NCBI GenBank assembly: GCA_003254885.1
Contig: QANT01003047.1
Location: 1-43,831, forward strand
Direction of reading: 5' to 3'
DNA length: 43,831 bases
From: Purshia tridentata
Taxonomy: Eukaryota > Streptophyta > Magnoliopsida > Rosales > Rosaceae
Positions 29,210 through 42,330 of the stretch are shown piece after piece (the stretch's first letter is position 1; every line of letters starts with the position of its first letter). The position numbers and the translations under genes were made by a program. The notes under the pieces were generated by a model. It saw nothing but the letters and a program-made list of their open reading frames with translations, was not told the origin of the DNA and searched no databases.

Positions 29210-32200
29210 ATGGCTCTTCATTCAAGTGCTTTCTGCTTCAGTGGTGTGGTTTCTTTACCTCGCAATTCAGTATGTCTTAGTCGTCGAAGGACAGTGAGAG
29301 CCTCGGCGTTTTCTTGTCCGCCTCTCAGTTCCATTGCCACCTCGAATGTACAAGGTATGCTTGGTTTTGGATTTGTTATCAGCCTCCGTTGACAAATGAG
29401 TTTGCTTAGTTTTACTTGTCATCTAATTTTTAGCTCAATGGATTATATAATTAAGGGCGATTGTGATGTTCTTGGATTGAATTTTCTTGATACATTGTGT
29501 GGATTGTTCTTTGTTTGTTTCCTGAGACTCTAGTTTTCATGGTGTGGGTTGGTCCACCGTCCACTAATAGAGCTATAATTTGTTTAATTTCACAATTTGT
29601 TGGGGTGGTATACACTTCTTGCCACTTACCAATCAAAATTACCCTGACAACAATTTCTTTTGTTCATATTTTTATATGGGTATTTTATATCACAAGTGTT
29701 AGAACCACATTGTGGAGTTGAGGACGATTTAACCTAAAAGAGGAAGTAGATACCAGAACTGAATCAACGATTGTTCTGATTGCTGCTTGTTTACAAGATA
29801 TGTGAAATGATTTATTTGTCTAACTCTGACTGTCCAATTTGTTTACTTATCTTCTGCTATTGAAGTGAAAGCAGCTAGAGATATTTGGTGACCATTTAAC
29901 GAGTGAACATAAAGAAAAATGCAAAAAATCTAGGAATAACTTAAACTGGAAGGCAATCCAAATAAGATTTTTGAATAGATAGCATATGCTTATGAAGAGA
30001 TTTTAGTATCCCACTGTGCCTTCCAAATCCTATGTAATCTGTAGGCGAAGCCAACAAAAAAAATGACATTGGAAAGTTATGTAATAGAGAGAAAATGCTG
30101 TTGATAAGGGCAATGGTTTTGGTCAGGACTAAAGCAATCTTTTTTTTTTTGGGTCAGAAGGATTAAAGCAATGTAGGCACAGAAAAACAAATTCCAGCCT
30201 AATATGCAAGATTAAGGCAGTTTATGTATATTGCCTGGCTAAAGATTGTAGACATATCAGCATAGTTAGTTGAACCCTAAGTCCTAAAAATCAGGAATCT
30301 AATTGGAAATGTTTGGACCTACCTAACTCTTGAGAGTGGATATACCTTAATAAAATCACCATTGATCATTATTGGGATAGCAATTGAACCATAATTTACT
30401 TGCCCACATTGTCTGAATTTGTGTAGCATTAAGCTTCCAAATCATGCTGAAATCCAACCTTTCTCCCACATTTAACTCTATGAATTAGATGCCAAGAATT
30501 AATATTTAGACAACTATGCTGGAGGACCATAATTTTAGGGTGTTTGTAAGGCTTCAACAAATTGACACCAGACTGCTTGTTAGCAAGTCCTGAACAGTCT
30601 CCTTTTTGGAGCTTCTGTATATAATTGTGAAGAGCTTCTGGGAAGAATAGGAAGGGTGAAAGAGAGGATCCATTGTAAGTATTACCTTAGCCCTCATGTA
30701 ATTTGGAAAAGCCATTTGCAATTACAAAAATGTAAACAATTATGAAAGCTTTTTGTAACTGCAATTCCCAGCATATTATTATTATATTTTAAAAGAAATT
30801 ATTTATTTATTTTGTATCTGTGTGTGAGTGCATTCTAGAGGGGGGCTGATAGAACTTAAGCTTTTTATCTCTTATATAGCCCAATCTTATGTGCTTGATC
30901 TACCTCATTACCTTGACTTCTTTTCTTAAGAGTTGGTTCCTCTTAACCCAACTCCATATTGATATTTCTAATTTAAAAGCTCATACCTTGTAATTGCAAT
31001 TCCCCAATCTAGTGACCATTTTTGTTTAGGAAATATTTGAAATTATGTTCATGTTATTCTTCACGATATAGTTGTTTCTACTGTGTGCTTTATGTTTTTT
31101 TTTTCTTCTAGTCCAAGTTATTGGCATTTTCCACTCACCTAACAACTGTGGTATTTTATTTTTTAGGCTCATGTGAAGTCAAGGTCTCTAATTGTGTAAT
31201 TGAGTCATTGATTAGCCTAACCTATTTTATTGGGGAAAACTTGCTACCACAGACAGTGGCCTGAGTGCCTTTGTGAAACAACAGAAAAGACCGTGAAGTT
31301 GTTGGACACCAGTGTGGGTTTTGCCATATAATTCCGATGGTGAAGTTAGTATTAAAGAGCTTAGGACACTAAGGTAGCTAGGTTTAGCTAATCATGGTTT
31401 GCCTACCTTGTAGAAGGAGGCATAGCGACCCTTATAGTAGCTGAGAGTGATGTAGAGCAGCTAGCCGTGAGGTTCGAAGAGCAGTTGGCGCGCCGAAACT
31501 CACGAAAAGGCAACAACTAAATTTTACTGTTCATTTGAAGGGGTTTTTGAGTCCGAATATGGTCGATTTATATATCAAATCGAAGGGAATCGCGCGACGA
31601 TTGCAACTCACTGCTAACGCCGTGACTAATAGGCTTTTTCGGCCATCCGAGGTCGTTTAGGGCCTCAAAACTGCGTTTTAAGTTTTGAAGTATTTTATTT
31701 ATTTTCGTCCTTATTTTATTTGGGTTCCTTTTGGCCCATGGGCTTTATTTATGTGGGCGTTTTGACCTAGGGTTTCCAGAAACATATTTAAGGATTTTTT
31801 AAAGTTGTTTTGGTACTTTTTGACAATATTTCAATAAACTTGAGTTTTCTCAACTTTTCTGGTGGATTCCGGAATTTTATCTTCGCTAGGATTACGCTGG
31901 TAATTCCTTTGTTATTCCGCTGCGTCAGAGAGTCTAGTTAGGGAAATGCTCTTGGCAGTCCTGGAGGGATTCTTAGCTTAGATAAGCGTCACAGTCCCTG
32001 ATTTGGAGTGATATGTTATCTTTTCAAGATGGAATGTAATTTGAACTCAAACTTCTCTCGAGGGAAGTACAGCATAGCGTTGACCGGCTTTGGATTGCAC
32101 ATATGGAGCTGAGGGTATATTGGATCATGGTTACTCTTAGTACATGTGGCGTGTCCTGGGCTTAGAGTGGAACTGCACCACTAACCTTTAATGGAAATTT

Positions 32201-35200
32201 ATTCAGTTAAGTATGAGAGCTTGTTTTTACCATATGTGCTCTTCCACCAAGTTTTTATTCTTCCAATTCATATTTTAATCTGATAAATTATTGGATTGAT
32301 GTTGGAAGAATCTAATGAATTCATGAATTGATGTTGGAAGCATTTTAGTTGATGTTGCAATGCTTAATAGATAGTGCTATTCCATTACATTGTTTGGTTG
32401 AACCTAAAAATTTTTTTTAATTGATGCAAGTTCGAGTTCTAATGTTTAATTTCCTAATGCTGACATATAATTTTTGGTCGGGTACTCATCAACCGGTAAT
32501 CAAACAATTAAGCAAAAACAAATTATTGCTAAGAAAAATCAGTAAATATAAACACAAGAACACCAATATATTGGCGTGCTTTGGGTACATGAATATTTTA
32601 GCTTGAAATACATGGTTATTTAAGCTTTTGTCATCCAGTGGCTGTCCAACATGGTATAAGAGTTTTGGTTGTAGGAGGTTCTGAGGTTGAAACCTCCAAT
32701 CCTTAATCCCCACTGTTTTTCGGGTTTGCAAAGTGTAAGCTGGGGCTGTTCCTATATTTTTTTGTCTGCATTTCTTTGCCTCTCCAGGTGCAGCATAGAA
32801 CCGCACATATGAGGGTGTTAGCTTGATATACATTGTTGGCTCATTCCCTAATAACTTATTTTTGGGGCCTAGTGGTTGTCAAACATATACATCCACCCTA
32901 GCACCCTTTGCCCAAACCCAAACAAGTCTACTAATCAAATTGGGGTTTGATAAGTTAACCCAAAACCTTCACAACCATAAAACTAAAAATTGGTTAACCT
33001 CAAACCTCGCACAATCCTCACCACAAACAACATAGAAAATCTGAGCTCATAAGATTTGTAGGTTAATGAACCATAAACATCTAGAGTTGAGCGGGAAGAG
33101 GGTGTGTATGCCTATATGTGTTTCCGATACACAAATAATGGCAATAATAATATTTAAGAACTGAGGACAAAGAAAAACAACAACAAAGGAAAGAAAAATT
33201 TAACTCAATGTCGACAACAATGTTCTCCACTGGGAAGGTGGAAAATCAACTAAGCCATGGGGAGAGGTTAGAAGGGCATCACTCGTTCACTATTGCTAGA
33301 GCCCTTAGGCTCTACGGTCTCTTATGAGAACTATAGGGGTATTTAAGGGCAAAAGATCCAATAGCTCTTGTCATGTAAAATGCATTTGAAATTTGATTTT
33401 CTAAAATCTTGGTTCATTGGGATAATTTAGTGTCAAACCCAAGGCTTTGGTATACCAAAAAAACCTTGGGAGACAGATGGAGGTGGTGGAGGTGGTTGGT
33501 CCCCTGGAACAACCTGTCAGTCTACAAAGAGCATGGCTGGTTGACCAGCCAATGTCCTAGTCAACCTGAAAGGCTTTTGGTCACCAAGAATGTCAATCTT
33601 GGTCATGATTTGGTCTATTTTTATTTTTCTTCTTTCAAATAAATGTCTATTGGAGTTTTAGTTTGGGAAATTTTATTCATACCCAACAATCCTCTCACTT
33701 ACCCAACACAATTTTAATACTGAATTGACTATTATGTCCTATGTTGAAATGACAGCAGCCCCGACACCCACCTCCCTCTCCTACCCACCCATCCCACCAA
33801 CCTCACCTTCCCCCTCTATGTTCTTCCTTCTCTCTCCTTCCCTCACCCTTTCTTTCTCTTCCCTCATCCTTTCTCTTTCTTCCCTCCTCCTCCTTCTCCT
33901 CCTCCTTCTCCTCCTCCTGCTCCTCCCTCCTTCTCTCTCTCAAACTCCAATCTGTTGAGTGATGTTGGGTGTATGTGTGTGTGTGAGAAATGTTGGGTAA
34001 GGAGAGAAATTGCAAAGAGTGGGTTGAGTATTATTAATAAGGGTATGATAGTAATTTGGGTTGGGTAAGATGAGAAAATATTGATTTCAAAAAAGCTGTA
34101 GTTGGGTAAAATGATAAGATTGTTGGGTATGAATAAAATTTTTCTTTTAGTTATTCTAAGGATCCTAGACACATCCAAATTTCTCTTTGGGTTTTGGTTA
34201 TTTCTATGGATCCTAGACATATCCTAAACTATGTTTGGACTATCCTAGACTCTCAGACACACCCTATCTCTAAGTTTGGGTCAAGAACTTATCCTTTTTC
34301 AGTCTCTTTAACACAAACCTAAACCTTGAAGTACTCGAATAGGTTGGGCAATGTCTTGATCTGGTCTTCATTGTCTTGACTCTATCTTGACTGTCAAAAC
34401 TTTGTCCTAGCTCCACCTTTAAACTTGATACTCTTTAGGTCTCTAAGCTGTACCTCTTTCTAAATGTCACACTTGACCCTTCATTTGGAAGCAATCGTGT
34501 AAAGCTTACATGCCATAAATTTGGAAGCCTAAAATTCTAGATTCTAAACTTTGTGCTTGAGAGACCAGCAATTACAACAGTAAGCTTGTGTTTCATTAAT
34601 TTGGAGTACATGAACACAATGAAGGAACTTTTCATTTGACTTGAATCATGATTGACATTACCATACAGCTTTTTGTCATCTGTTTACTTCATACCAGTAT
34701 TTTCCTTTCGTTAAAAACTGAGCATTTCATTGTTTGACTGTTATATATTTTAGGAAAAGCATTTCCAGGAGATGCACTGCTAGACATAAAAGAATCTTCC
34801 CTTGTGGTTTGTTTTGGGGAAATGCTGATTGATTTTGTCCCAACTGCTAATGGAGTTTCATTGGCTGAAGCGCCTGCATTTAAAAAAGCTCCTGGAGGAG
34901 CCCCTGCTAATGTTGCAGTCGGCATAGCTCGTCTTGGTGGCTCATCAGCTTTTATCGGGAAGGTATCATTTTAAACATATCATCCAATATTCTTGTTGTT
35001 AGTTTATTTAGGAAAAGGAGAGCACCACTTGTTATTTAATGTTTTGAGGCAATAACTAATAATATTGCTACTTTGACTTTGGGATTCCCTACTTCCTCCC
35101 ACATTTATTTTTTTTTTCAGTTTGTCTTTCTAAATCTCAAACGGAAGTCCTTGTCCTTTGCCTAGGTCCTTTTTCTTGTCACCCTATATATGCATAATAA

Positions 35201-38200
35201 TTTGTATTTTGCTAGGACACTTTCAACCTAATTTTCTACTGTGTCTCGTAATTTTATGGGTGACAATTTGTTAACACGATACAATAACACAACTTGAAGT
35301 TAATTGGTTTGGGGGTTGACCATAATTTGAAATGAACCCATTTTATGGCACAACCTACTAACATGAATAATAAATTTTTCAGGTTAGCATCAAACACGAA
35401 TAACCTTTTTGCGAACACTAGAATAATATGAAGAAAATGATCACTTTTCCTATTTCTTAATATATATTATATGATTTCTTATGGAATTATTGGATTATTT
35501 TTATCGTTTTTCTAGTATCAAAATCAAGTGGATTTTTATTTATGAGAAATGTATGTGTGATAGGTTTGGCTTAGAAATAAGGAAAACTTAGTTTTAAGTT
35601 TTTAGTTCACAAAATATGCAGGTTAACTTGAGTACGATATAATTAATAAATGGGTTGGGTTAGTTGAGTCAGCCAACATAGATTAATTAAACAGGTAACG
35701 TAAGGGTTGACTCGACTTCTACACAAACATGAAATAACACAACATGAAATGACCTGTTAATACGAGTAATATATATAATATGAAAATTTTCTTTTTACCT
35801 TATATGATTTTCTTTTTACTCATAATGTAAGACTTTCGAGAATTGAATGAAAAACTCATCCGTACTTAACTCCAATGTTGCATGATGCCACAATACTTGT
35901 ACACTGTTTTATGTTTCTTATGCATTAAAAAGACAAGAAACAAAAAGAAAATATTTCTCTTTTTTGTTATGTCAGTTGTTTACTGTTTTATAAAATCTTG
36001 AATTCATGGAGTAAGGAAAAAAAAAGCTAATCATATCATTTCATATTTTTTCATATTTATGCAATGCTCACAGGTTGGGGAAGATGAATTTGGATACATG
36101 CTTGCCAATATACTAAAGGAGAATAATGTGAACAATGAAGGGATGCGTTTTGATCCTGGTGCACGGACTGCTTTAGCATTTGTTACATTGAGGAGTGATG
36201 GGGAACGTGAGTTCATGTTTTATCGTAATCCTAGTGCTGATATGTTGCTTCAAGAAGCTGAACTTGATTTTGATTTAATTAGGAAGGTATGAAACAATTT
36301 CTATTTAGTGGCAATTAAATAACAACAGTGAGAATACTATTGTAGATGAGTCAAAATATAGCAAAGCAACATCTAGAGAACAAGATATCATGCATAGTAT
36401 AATATCATATTATGTATATTCCACATCATGTAAGAAGGATACTCAAATTTTGAACTCATTATTCCAGGCCACTCAGACCTCATGATCACTGCCTACACCA
36501 GTTTCAGTGTTTGTTTCATTTTAGGTCACCTTGTTGGGCTCTTCTTATTGTTGGATATGTACTTGCATGCCTGTGTTATGTTCCCTTTACATAATCTTCA
36601 TTTTTTTGAGTTTTCATGATTGATTTTTTATTTGACTTATTGTCTTTTTCTTTATAGTAATGTTCAATGTGTCTTACTTCCTGTGGCAGGCAAAAATCTT
36701 ACATTATGGTTCTATAAGTCTTATTACGGAACCATGCAAGTCAGCCCATATTGCAGCAGCAAAGGCTGCAAAGGATGCTGGTGTATATCTGTCCTATGAT
36801 CCCAACCTCAGGCTTCCATTGTGGCCTTCTGCAAAGAGTGCCAGAGAAGGAATTTTGAGCATCTGGGAGACTGCTGATATTATCAAGGTGGTCTAACCTT
36901 TAAATATGCAGACTATGCACCTGTTGGTTCACATTTGAGTTTTCCTATTCCTTTTCTGAAATGTATCAAAGGAAAATTATAAGACTAAATGGATCTACAG
37001 CCTCTGAAATTTAAACTTTGTTATTCAGATAAGTGAAGAAGAGATTTCTTTTCTAACGGAAGGAGAAGATCCATATGATGAAACTGTTGTTCGCAAATTG
37101 TACCATCCAAATCTTAAGTTACTGCTTGTCACTGAGGGCCCTGATGGTTGCAGGTATTACACCAAAGTAAGTTCCCAAATATGCTCCTTAAATGTATTCT
37201 ACTTTTCTGGCCATCTCTCTCCATGTATGTGTGTATTTGCGCAAACTTTAGTGACTAAATGATAGTTTCTGTTATTGACAAAATAGAGCAATTAAGATTA
37301 ATTTTTGGATACCTATTTTCCTTCTCCTTAGGAAGTATATACAACATCTAAAGTCAACTCCTATGATTATGCTATAATTAAGTTAATCATGCTAATTAGA
37401 AATTGCACATTGACACATGCGTTATAAGTGAATCATCAAATAATAGTATAGTAAGTGAAAGTACCTCAACTTATTATTATTTCTATTGTTCAAAAAATAA
37501 TAATAAGATTGAGGTGAATTTTTTTTTTTGGTCTGAAATATCAGTCTTGGTTGTTATTTGATATTAGTAGCGATCTCATCAAAAAAGTTTGACCTTATTG
37601 TCGATTGAATTCTTTAATAGCAGAAAGTATTGATTAAGGTATTATTTTAAATATTTTTGAAATATGTTAAATGATAACATAATTAATGGACAATGGTAAT
37701 CGGAAATATATATTCGTAAGTAATTATGGCAATAATACGAGAAATCAATAACACAAGATACATGGCTTGGAGACATTATATATACAGTTTTTGTGTGCCC
37801 TTCCCCCACCTCCCCCTGCCGCCTTCGTCTTCCCCAGTGCATGTGTGTGTTTGCCCTTGTGTGGACATGCATGTGGGTAAAATGGAGTATCAAGGGAAAA
37901 TCAATATATATATTACAGAATGCTCTGTTTTCTTAACTTTTGCGCCTGATTTCTTTTATTGTCTGGAAAATCAGCTGAAGGATGAAAGAAAGAGAGTTAA
38001 GTAAACTATTTTGTTGAACCATTAATTATTTCATCTTCATTCTGGACTATAGAGCTTTTGAGCATAAGAAATACTTGCCAAATTAACTTTTGTTTTTAAT
38101 GAGCAAATACTTACCAGATAAAAACTGCCTCATCTTCCTAGGTGAATTTTATACGATTATTGGAGTAGAACGGGGATCAAGAATCTTGCTAAATTAAATT

Positions 38201-39394
38201 TCTTTTGAACATGATAAGTTAACCTTCCCTTGTTTTTTTTGATAGAAGAACATGATAAGTTAACTGAGGAGATATTTTTATGGTAGAAGTCCAGTGGAAG
38301 TGAAAACTGTTAAAATTGGTGAAAAACCTATTTTGTCATGAACTCCTAGCATCAAACTGCACTTTCATGGACCCCTATCTTCTTGATGATTTTTATCAGT
38401 AGTCTTCAAAAGCCACTTAGAAGAAGGCTCTAAAGGGGTTCTTTTGCATATAGTTCTTCTAAGATGCTGATCTTTTTGTTTAAATTTCTCTAAATTGATG
38501 TGATGATGTTGCAGCAAAAATAACAGTAATTTATTCTGTTTCCTAGTATTTGTAAATCAGAAACCACAAGTTTATGTGTATTTGCAGGAGTTCAGTGGAA
38601 GAGTCAAGGGCTTCAAGGTAGATGCAGTGGACACCACTGGTGCTGGGGATGCATTTGTAGCTGGATTACTATCACAACTAGCTGTTGATCTCACTTTGCT
38701 AAAGGTACTGCATCTTGGTTCAGATATATTCCAGAAGAATAACCACCCTTCAATGATGTGGAAAATTAAACGAGGGGAATTAATAAATAAAATTACTGGA
38801 CCACTGTGAACTACAAAAATGGATATACTAAGCTCTGCATTGGAAAATATATCTTCATACTCTTATGAAAAAGAAATATCCTCGTAAAGATGGGACAGCT
38901 TCTAGCTTTGCGTAAAGATGAAATAAAATAAAATAAGGAAAAGGAGAGAAAAAAAAGGGATTCTAGTCATCACCCTAAACCCGACTAGGACAGGTTTTTG
39001 CAGTTTTTGATGCCTTTCTCAATTTATTGTAGCTGCACTCCTAACATTCTTTATGATAGAAGTTTTTGACATGTATTGCCTTTTAACCATTTAATTTCAC
39101 TCTAAATTTTCTCAATTTATATGTCTGATTATATTTTACAGTTGTTCATTAATATTATAGTCTTCGAGTTATATTTCATAGTATTTTTCTTTTTAAACAA
39201 CCATGAATTAAATTTTTGAACCTAAAGAAAGTGGCCATGTATCTGGATTTGAAATGTAGAATGAAGACAAACTGAGAGATTCTCTCATGTTTGCTAACGC
39301 TTGTGGTGCATTGACGGTGACGGGGAGAGGTGCTATTCCGGCTTTGCCAACTAGAGAAGCTGTGCTGAATGTCACGCTCAAGTCTGTAGCTTAG
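29210..39394 (+). CDS. FRK3: Plastid fructokinase, pfkB family (7 coding exons)
   Basis: Exons: 29210-29354, 34754-34962, 36074-36286, 36690-36887, 37029-37166, 38588-38704, 39260-39394. GT-AG junctions and phases agree, giving 1155 nt (384 aa), the length of Arabidopsis plastid fructokinase (FRK3, also called fructokinase-6). It phosphorylates fructose at C6 with ATP, feeding glycolysis and starch synthesis in plastids. Seen: a Ser/Arg-rich, acid-poor leader (aa 1 to about 48, [20 protein letters not shown]) fitting a transit peptide; [14 protein letters not shown] at the start of the kinase; the sugar-binding [16 protein letters not shown] (from aa 96); [38 protein letters not shown]; and the catalytic pfkB motif DTTGAGDAF with the base Asp322. 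The first intron is 5.4 kb and carries a solo LTR and a MITE; the other introns are ordinary. The frame is intact. Confidence 0.95.
29355..31447. other. First part of fructokinase intron 1
   Basis: AT-rich intron DNA without recognised coding. The sequence around 31230-31440 and 31933-32200 looks less AT-rich than usual for the intron and may be the older repeat into which the solo LTR inserted. I could not classify it. Confidence 0.4.
31443..31932 (+). mobile_element. Solo LTR in fructokinase intron 1 with target-site duplication
   Basis: The element 31448-31927 (480 bp) begins TGATGTAGAGC and ends GCTGCGTCA. The 5-bp sequence GAGAG flanks it on both sides (31443-31447 and 31928-31932). An AATAAA near 31834 and a TATTTAAGG near 31787 fit U3/R signals on the + strand. 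No retroelement coding is present. Relatively high C+G and CG content sets it apart from the AT-rich intron. Confidence 0.88.
32201..33655. other. Middle of fructokinase intron 1
   Basis: Long AT-rich intron section with no recognised element ends or exons. Open frames near 32421-33035 have no recognisable protein character. Confidence 0.4.
33656..34152. mobile_element. MITE with terminal inverted repeats and 8-bp target duplication
   Basis: The element is about 33664-34144 (481 bp). The left end GGAAATTTTATTCATACCCA continues CAACAATC, and the right end is its inverse (GATTGTTGGGTATGAATAAA, then ATTTTTC). Similarity extends through a second TTACCCAAC motif to about 45 bp. TTTTAGTT flanks both sides (33656-33663 and 34145-34152). 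Eight bases fits hAT, and one more near-match would fit Mutator-like elements. The interior holds a CCT/CTT-rich microsatellite (33820-33945). No transposase is encoded. Confidence 0.9.
35257..35770. mobile_element. Dispersed repeat, family A, copy 2 (fructokinase intron 2)
   Basis: Collinear with 17378-17877: GGGTGACAATTTG, CAATAACACAACTTGAAG, GAAATGAACCCA, CATGAATAATAAA, AGTGGATTTTTATTTATGA, TTAGTTTTAAGTTTTTAGTT, ATAACACAACATGAAATGAC. Same orientation on the + strand. Divergence is substantial. Confidence 0.7.
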
Positions 39395-40460
39395 GTTTAT
39401 GAGGTAAACATGTAACTACCTCCTAGATTCCTGCCTGTATTTTAGAATGGTGACAACACTGGAACCCAATTAAAAGAAAACTTCAAATGTACTATTCATG
39501 TTGTAAGACCAAAATTAATTGGTCAAACAGATTATTTTGTTGATAGTTTAAGACCACAATTCAATAAAAATTCATGCTGGACTACAACATTAATAACACA
39601 TTGCTTATATTTTTGCCATGTCTATGCATTTCTTATCCTGATATTTCATCGTTTATTTTACCACTCCTCTCTGTTTTGCCTACAACTTACCATAAAGTTT
39701 TCTACTGGAAAAAATATCAGTTCTAGTTGTTAAAAGGGCCTCATAAATCAGGCAGGCAAGGTTTTGATGTAAGATTTCCTTATGCACTAATCAACTTTGC
39801 ATTAAGATTCAATAGCTCATCATGTCTTACAGTCCAAGAAAGAGTCGTATTAGATTAATCCAGATATTCCTTGACACATTGTGATTCTATTTTTGTTATG
39901 GATAAAGGCCTAAATAAATAGGATAATTAAAGTCCTAATTAAAGATGAATAAGGAGTTCTTATTCTAGTGAGTGTTTGATTAGAAATAGAAGTAACACAT
40001 TTATGGGAGGACTTTAATCATAGCACTACTATATAAGGACAAGTCCCTGCTCTCACAAAATAATGATAATCTGCAAATATACTTAGTCCCATATTGAGTT
40101 GCAATAAGGATTGTAGAGAGGAGAAGGCTTGTTCATTATATCATCGTTGTTTAAGTTGTTTAATTAATCTTGTTAATTGTGTTTCTTGATGTATATGATC
40201 TACAGATAATTTATGAGTTTATTTTACATTTGACCCATTTTACCAGAGATGGCAGTCTGTTAATACAACAATGGTGAACGTGAAGCATCCCCAGAATAAA
40301 TGTCATCTCTGATTCTCTGATTTTTGTATGTTTGCAGCATTTGAGAATGCTGCTACATTCACTCTTCCTGCTTCTGCTTGCAAGAGCTTTCTACTGTAGC
40401 ATTAAAAATGATATAGAAGTCATATGCCTCACTGTCTTGGCTGACACTTAGCATCTGGGT
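39395..40460 (+). other. Fructokinase 3' UTR with a probable intron
   Basis: Nine bases after the TAG, GAG|GTAAACATG (39404) forms a strong splice donor. TTTGTATGTTTGCAG|CATTTG (40337) is a strong acceptor, giving a 934-bp intron wholly in the 3' UTR. If spliced, the last exon would run from 40338 to a polyadenylation site near ATTAAAAATG (about 40401). This is predicted from splice signals only. Confidence 0.45.
39895..40204 (+). mobile_element. Copia-type LTR-like remnant in the 3' UTR intron
   Basis: TGTTATGGATAAAGGCC starts a block with a TATA box (CTATATAAGG, about 40029), a leader rich in GGATTGTAGAGAGG, and a TATGATCTACA end. It has the look of a short copia or TRIM LTR, but I could not find a matching target-site duplication. 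Confidence 0.35.
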
Positions 40461-41699
40461 GGTAGGCTCATAAAGAAAAACATGTCCTCGCCACTCAAAA
40501 TTCAAATAGCAAATTTTGACATGTTCATTTGCCATACTACAGTAAACAGTTAAACAACCTAGAGATACATCTGTAAATATGTAAAAGGTTAAATCTGTTT
40601 CATGTCATATGATATTCCATCACATAAAAGACTATGTTACAACTTCTAGAAATACATATCAAGCTCACAGCTCAGCTTTTCAATTGGATCTTGGAACCAA
40701 TTTTTTCGGAAGCAATCCCTTTCAGTTGGCATACCCATGAGGATTTTTAATCTAATTCAAGAACTTAAATTTGTTATTTATAATTAGTTAAAATTAAATA
40801 AGAATAAACAATAAACATAACTTGAAAAGAAAAAACGACTTGAGAAGAGTATTGTGATGATTTATGGTGAGAAAAAATTTAGAAACGAAAATGCAATTAT
40901 GAACTAATTGAAACAATCTAAGACAATGACGAAGAACAATTGGTGAACTAACGAAGATATAAGGTTTTGGTTTAACAATCAATTGGAGAGAACTAGGGAT
41001 TTGGAATCAACAAGAAGGAATCCAGTTTAGGTTTTAATACACTCACATATTTTGTTGATTCTTTAGATGATAATTATCGTATCTAAGTTCCTTTCGGACA
41101 CTTAGACCATAGTGTTTGTGGGCAAAATTAATATTTTCATCCACACCAATGAAAGAATGACACATGGATCAGTTCAGTCAAGCATGATCCTTTGACTATC
41201 TATATGAACCACCAACTCAACCACATATGCCATGTCACTATTGGCTGTCACATCAAAATGGAACCCACCATGGCGTGTCCGACCCGAACTTGGTCATCAG
41301 TTCAAAACCTACTGAGATTGAATAACTGACCCCAATGACGAGATCCAGATCGAATCAGATATAATCGATCTGATCTGGACCAATAATCTCACACAACCAC
41401 ACTTGGTCAATCATATGCAAGTTCAAGTCAAGTCGGGTCGGACCCTTCCCTCCTTCAGTTCGATACAGAGTCAGGTCTGGACATGCATCCCTATGTGCAC
41501 TAAAGTGGGAACAACCCACACTCCACCTTTTCTGACAATGGCAACTTGAATGAGTCCTGACCTCTCCACCTTCACCTAAGCCATGCTTGCACTGAATGCA
41601 ATATGTGACTAGGTAGGTGAATATGGTGTAAAACTGACAAGTTTGTGTGGCTTAATCACAACCATCCATTAGCATGCATTTATAATCCCCTTAGCTTAT
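40461..41699. other. Intergenic DNA, nothing recognised
   Basis: Mixed AT-rich sequence; 41230-41480 is richer in C and G (CGACCCGAACTTGG; AGTCGGGTCGGACCC) and may be an old repeat. No coding frame with protein character. Confidence 0.45.
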
Positions 41700-42160
41700 T
41701 GTTTCCCCTAAAATTCGCTACAAGATTGTGCCGTGAACCTCAATTAATACATTGGTAGTCCTTGATTTGCAAAAAGTGTTGTGGTCGTGATTGGATGATT
41801 AAATGTAATATTTGCGCCATGGACTAGCTTCTTGAATTACATAATTGTGCGGCGAGCAAGGAACCAAAAAATCGTTTGGGTTCTTTCTAATGCCTTGATA
41901 CTCAAGGACATTATATGCTTGACGAGACAATAACAATGTGCTTAAAGTCAAAAGTTTGATGAATGGGTGTTTAATGATTGAAGGGAAAAATTATGAACTT
42001 TAATATAAAAAGTATGAACTAATTGATTGTCTGGAAAGCGAATAATGATGGTTGTTCTAACTACAAACCTCATCTAAGAACAATAAAACCAAGATCAAAG
42101 CAAGTAAACAAAATCAATACTAAAACATTTGTGTTCTAGTAGAGCTAAAGAAAAATATGA
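41700..42160 (-). mobile_element. LTR-like repeat, family B, copy 2
   Basis: Collinear with 22640-22960: GCGCCATGGACTA, GTGCGGCGAGCAAGGAAC, AATGCCTTGATAC, ATGAACTTTAAT, TTCTAACTACAAACCTCAT and AAATCAATACTAAAACATTTG. The same order and strand on both sides of the fructokinase gene indicates a dispersed family. Ends were not resolved. Confidence 0.5.
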
Positions 42161-42177
42161 AAATCTCTAAGAAATTG

Positions 42178-42330
42178 GGCCTCGTTTGGAGGATGGGATG
42201 GGACAAGACAGGATAGGGACTGTGTCCCATGGGATAGGACAGGACAAGACTATGGAAAGTCCTATATGAGACAGTCTCACGTTTGGTGGAAACACAGGAC
42301 TAGATTGGACTATTAAATTTTATTTTTTTT
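42178..42330. mobile_element. Possible end of a PIF/Tourist- or hAT-like MITE
   Basis: GGGCCTCGTTTGGAGGATGG is a typical outer end of plant MITEs, and the following GGGATGGGACAAGACAGGAT tract is repetitive. An inner CACGTTTGGTGGAAAC is a partial echo. The opposite terminal repeat was not found. Confidence 0.35.

Noticed and set aside
33725..33958. Ser/Leu-rich + frame and Glu/Arg-rich minus frames
   Set aside because: They are translations of the CCT/CTT microsatellite inside the MITE.
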